Assembly (NCBI GenBank): GCA_900755865.1
Contig: CAAEHZ010000545.1
Coordinates: 1-7,918 of the forward strand
Direction of reading: 5' to 3'
Length of the DNA: 7,918 bases
Origin: Lachnospiraceae bacterium
GTDB taxonomy: Bacteria; Bacillota; Clostridia; Lachnospirales; Lachnospiraceae
This document shows positions 6,140 through 7,918 of this stretch, piece by piece (the stretch's first letter is position 1; every line of letters begins with the position of its first letter). A model generated the notes under the pieces. The model was not told the origin of the DNA. It did not search any database and was given only the letters and a program-made list of their open reading frames with translations. A program made the translations under genes and the position numbers.

Positions 6140-7355
6140 AACTCCACGCTCCTTTCGCTTCACTCATGAGCTGACTGATTTTAAATTTTTGATTACAAAA
6201 ATTCTTTTTACTGGAATCGTTCGGGTCATTGACCGTCACATACCCTTCGGCATCTATGCCGGTTAGTACGATAAAATGTCCGGAAGAGGTAAATGTACCT
6301 GCTCCTACGGACAATATCACCGGCTTCCCATCAGAAAGCGCATTGATGATATTTTCTTTGGATTTTCCAAGGTTCGTACATCCAATCCGCCATTCTTTCG
6401 CGCAGCCTTCAAATATCTCCCAGCTGCTTCCAGTGCTTTTGACATAGTATTTACTTCCAATTACATCCACGATGTCATCCGGATATATCGCTGCTCCTTT
6501 TAAATAGGAAAAGACCATGGCTATACAGGTCGGAGCACATCCTGATTTTGCGATATTCCCATCCCCGTACTTTACCTTTCCCCATCCAGAGGCATACTGG
6601 TAATATAACGGGATGTCCATATAATTTCCTTTAATAGCTGCCTGAACGGTATCGTGGGTAAATGTTTCCAGTCCAATAAACCCACTGATTACAAAAACAG
6701 AATTTTTAAATTCTTCTTTGTTCTTATCTTTCGTAAAATAATTATTCAGGATTTCCTCCAGACTCTTTGTTTCGTTATAGATAAAATAATTGGGGGCATC
6801 CTCTGTACCATAATTTTTTACCAAAACCCCGGAATCAACAAAATTCCAGAACTCTATCAACTCATCCTTATCTATCTTCACCTTCTTTTTCATATAGTCT
6901 TTATTGTGCTTCACGGAAAGGTACGCTATGGTATACGCTGTCCTGATATATTCATATGGCTTTATCGTGACGGTTGCTTTACAGTACTCTTTGGTTTCCT
7001 TCTTTTTCTCTGTCTTTTGGGTCTTTGGATTATACACTTCATTGACTATGGTTTCCTTAACCGTATTCTCTTTAATAAGCTGCTCAGAGAGGGCTTCCAT
7101 ATCCTTGATATTGGCTTCTGTATACTCATCATAAGCTGCACGGATAATCTGATATACAGCGGTACTCTGTGCGTTAAAATCCTTCGTTACCTTTCCGGAA
7201 TCCGAAAAAATAGACAGGATGCTGACAACCAAAGCACCTCCCATAAACATCATGAGAAAAAGCCCACCCACCAAAACTCCTATAATCTTTTTCCCCGTTT
7301 TACTGTTTGCTGCGGCAGACAAGCCGACCTTAACAGCTACTGCTGTACCTGACAT
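6132..7355 (-). CDS. Membrane-anchored C39-like cysteine peptidase of the conjugation module (putative cell-wall hydrolase)
   Basis: A 407-residue protein whose likely role is local opening of peptidoglycan for the transfer channel. It has a small-residue-rich N-terminus, one membrane segment at about residues 23-50, and a charged, unrecognised region at about 55-240 with a Lys/Glu-rich patch near 100-123. A papain-like C39 domain follows at about 245-405. Visible active-site candidates are Gln253 (YYQYASGW), Cys273 (SGCAPTCIAM), His360 (SSGHFIVL) and Asn376/Asp377 (VNDPND). The start ATG directly follows the VirB4 stop, with GGAGGA about 6 nt upstream. The slot behind VirB4 is where Gram-positive ICEs of Tn916 type keep a two-domain lysozyme plus NlpC/P60 hydrolase with a similar N-terminal anchor. 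Here the peptidase is C39-like and I cannot see a clear lysozyme motif in the middle region. Peptidoglycan as substrate is inferred from position; a protein substrate is also possible. Confidence 0.82.
   Translation of the reverse strand: MSGTAVAVKVGLSAAANSKTGKKIIGVLVGGLFLMMFMGGALVVSILSIFSDSGKVTKDFNAQSTAVYQIIRAAYDEYTEANIKDMEALSEQLIKENTVKETIVNEVYNPKTQKTEKKKETKEYCKATVTIKPYEYIRTAYTIAYLSVKHNKDYMKKKVKIDKDELIEFWNFVDSGVLVKNYGTEDAPNYFIYNETKSLEEILNNYFTKDKNKEEFKNSVFVISGFIGLETFTHDTVQAAIKGNYMDIPLYYQYASGWGKVKYGDGNIAKSGCAPTCIAMVFSYLKGAAIYPDDIVDVIGSKYYVKSTGSSWEIFEGCAKEWRIGCTNLGKSKENIINALSDGKPVILSVGAGTFTSSGHFIVLTGIDAEGYVTVNDPNDSSKKNFCNQKFKISQLMSEAKGAWSFE
6149..6155 (-). promoter_or_regulatory. Ribosome binding site that decides the start of the 119-residue gene
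   Basis: On the minus strand AAAGGAG lies 9 nt before a TTG at 6139-6137. The upstream in-frame GTG at 6163 has no such site before it. This supports the TTG start, which overlaps the stop of the upstream peptidase gene in the string TTGAGTGA, a typical translational-coupling arrangement. Confidence 0.6.
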
Positions 7356-7871
7356 TTACCGTCCTCCCGCTCTTCCCATCATGGCAAGGATTTCATCCGC
7401 TACATCCACCTGCAGCTCCAGCCTGACGCTTCCTGCCATTAAAAGCGCTTTTCCTCGCGTTTTACTCTCCAGCATAGACATTTCTTTCTCTGTCAACTTA
7501 AACAGTGCTCCGGTTTCTTCCAGATTCTTTCCGTCTGCGCCAAACAGAAATTTATAACAGCTGTTATCAATGATTGCCTGGGTATACCTCTTGACAGCCT
7601 TATCCAGTATGTCTACCAGTGAATGTGTGATGAACCACAACCCAACTTCATATTTTCTTCCACGTTTCGACATGTTCCGGGTAAGTTTAATCAACTCCGG
7701 ATATTCCGGGTCAGCAAACAGATATCCTTCATCCATACAACTGATTGCCTTTTGTGTCCTGTCAGCGCTCAAAAAATGCCATTCCCACATTTTTAAATTG
7801 AAAAACTGCGCATTTTTAATATTGTCGTCCATTTCCAAAAGTTTTGAGGTATTCAAAACGATATACCTGCT
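7356..7871 (-). CDS. virB4: VirB4/TraE-type conjugation ATPase, C-terminal part (5' end lost at window edge)
   Basis: This is the C-terminal lobe of the ATPase that powers type IV secretion during conjugation, acting at the cytoplasmic face of the membrane. Counting from the TTG at 7856, a hydrophobic strand ends in a Walker B pair (CMDEGYLFAD, Asp42-Glu43). A basic stretch follows (KLTRNMSKRGRKYE), then the strand GLWFITHS that carries the sensor-like motif of VirB4 ATPases. A short domain closing in GRAGGR ends the protein. The Walker A region is absent, so this is only about the last quarter of a normally 600-800 residue protein. The TTG is not the true start: the frame runs upstream as SRYIV through 7871, then enters an inverted copy of its own sequence and hits an in-frame TAA at 7893-7895. 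The stop codon directly abuts the next gene's ATG. The family call is firm; the 5' boundary is unresolved. Confidence 0.85.
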   Translation of the reverse strand, partial: SRYIVLNTSKLLEMDDNIKNAQFFNLKMWEWHFLSADRTQKAISCMDEGYLFADPEYPELIKLTRNMSKRGRKYEVGLWFITHSLVDILDKAVKRYTQAIIDNSCYKFLFGADGKNLEETGALFKLTEKEMSMLESKTRGKALLMAGSVRLELQVDVADEILAMMGRAGGR

Positions 7872-7910
7872 TTTTGGAAATGGACGACAATATTAAAAAT
7901 GCGCAGTTTT
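7802..7910. repeat. 39-bp perfect inverted repeat with 31-nt loop at the right edge
   Basis: Left arm 7802-7840 and right arm 7872-7910 are exact reverse complements over 39 bp. The loop is 7841-7871. The left arm encodes part of the conserved VirB4 sequence (KLLEMDDNIKNAQF); the right arm has no coding sense there and brings in a stop codon. The right arm is therefore a secondary inverted copy. The position at the very edge suggests a fold-back join formed during amplification or assembly rather than a functional hairpin. Confidence 0.9.
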
Positions 7911-7918
7911 AATATTGT
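7887..7918. repeat. Second nested 12-bp inverted repeat at the extreme right edge
   Basis: Arms 7887-7898 (ACAATATTAAAA) and 7907-7918 (TTTTAATATTGT) are perfect reverse complements around an 8-nt loop, 7899-7906. The right arm is also a direct copy of sequence within the left arm of the larger repeat (around 7813-7824). The edge therefore folds back twice. Confidence 0.85.

Noticed and set aside
6132..6640. C39 domain as a bacteriocin-processing peptidase
   Set aside because: No ABC transporter domain is fused or adjacent, and no double-glycine leader peptide gene is seen; the conjugation context fits better.
6654..7352. Long plus-strand open frame of 232 codons
   Set aside because: It lies wholly antisense to the well-supported C39 peptidase gene, its product is an irregular Ile/Leu/Phe-rich string with no domain, and I see no convincing ribosome site.
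7356..7856. VirB4 fragment as a complete 166-residue gene from the TTG at 7856
   Set aside because: The conserved frame continues upstream of the TTG as SRYIV and the Walker A part is missing, so this is an edge truncation, not a small gene.
7841..7859. 7-bp inverted repeat GTTTTGA/TCAAAAC as an operator or attachment core
   Set aside because: It lies inside conserved VirB4 codons (VLNTSKL) and within the loop of the suspected fold-back, so chance is the better explanation.

Overview
The window looks like accessory DNA from a low-to-moderate GC Gram-positive anaerobe, most likely a Clostridia/Lachnospiraceae-type Firmicute. The reasons are strong AGGAGG-type ribosome sites, use of TTG/GTG starts, tight gene packing, no outer-membrane secretin gene, and a conjugation module of Gram-positive ICE type. 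All credible genes lie on the minus strand and read from the right edge to the left edge. They form what looks like one operon: junctions run from a 17-nt overlap to a 38-nt gap, with no visible internal terminator.

Region by region, in transcription order. (1) 7871-7356 is the C-terminal part of a VirB4/TraE-type conjugation ATPase. (2) 7355-6132 is a membrane-anchored protein with a C-terminal C39-like cysteine peptidase domain, probably the cell-wall hydrolase of the conjugation apparatus. (3) 6139-5780 is a 119-residue protein that appears to hold two ribbon-helix-helix-like units. (4) 5796-4675 is a TadZ/CpaE-like protein with a degenerate P-loop. (5) 4678-4457 is a 73-residue tail-anchored small protein. 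(6) 4454-3270 is a CpaF/TadA-type secretion ATPase. (7) 3267-2299 and 2284-1466 are TadB- and TadC-like inner-membrane platform proteins. (8) 1427-1239 is a 62-residue Flp-pilin-like protein. (9) 1234-812 and 801-259 are two TadE/F-like pseudopilins. (10) 247-1 is the N-terminal part of a CpaB/RcpC-like SAF protein, cut by the window edge.

The main point is the join: a Tad/Flp (type IVc) pilus assembly set is translationally chained directly behind VirB4 and a wall hydrolase. The simplest reading is that a conjugative or integrative element carries its own Tad-like pilus, either for donor-recipient contact or as a modified part of the transfer machine. Several Tad parts are divergent in the same direction: the P-loop of TadZ, the Asp box and arginine region of CpaF, and the prepilin cleavage motifs. 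That suggests a specialised, element-borne branch rather than a housekeeping Tad locus. No prepilin peptidase, relaxase, coupling protein or integrase is in the window.

The right edge (7802-7918) contains nested perfect inverted repeats. One arm duplicates VirB4 coding sequence in reverse. This is most easily explained as a fold-back artefact at a contig end, so sequence to the right of about 7871 should not be trusted as native order. There is no stretch over 300 bases without a gene. I see no rRNA, tRNA, CRISPR array or insertion sequence.
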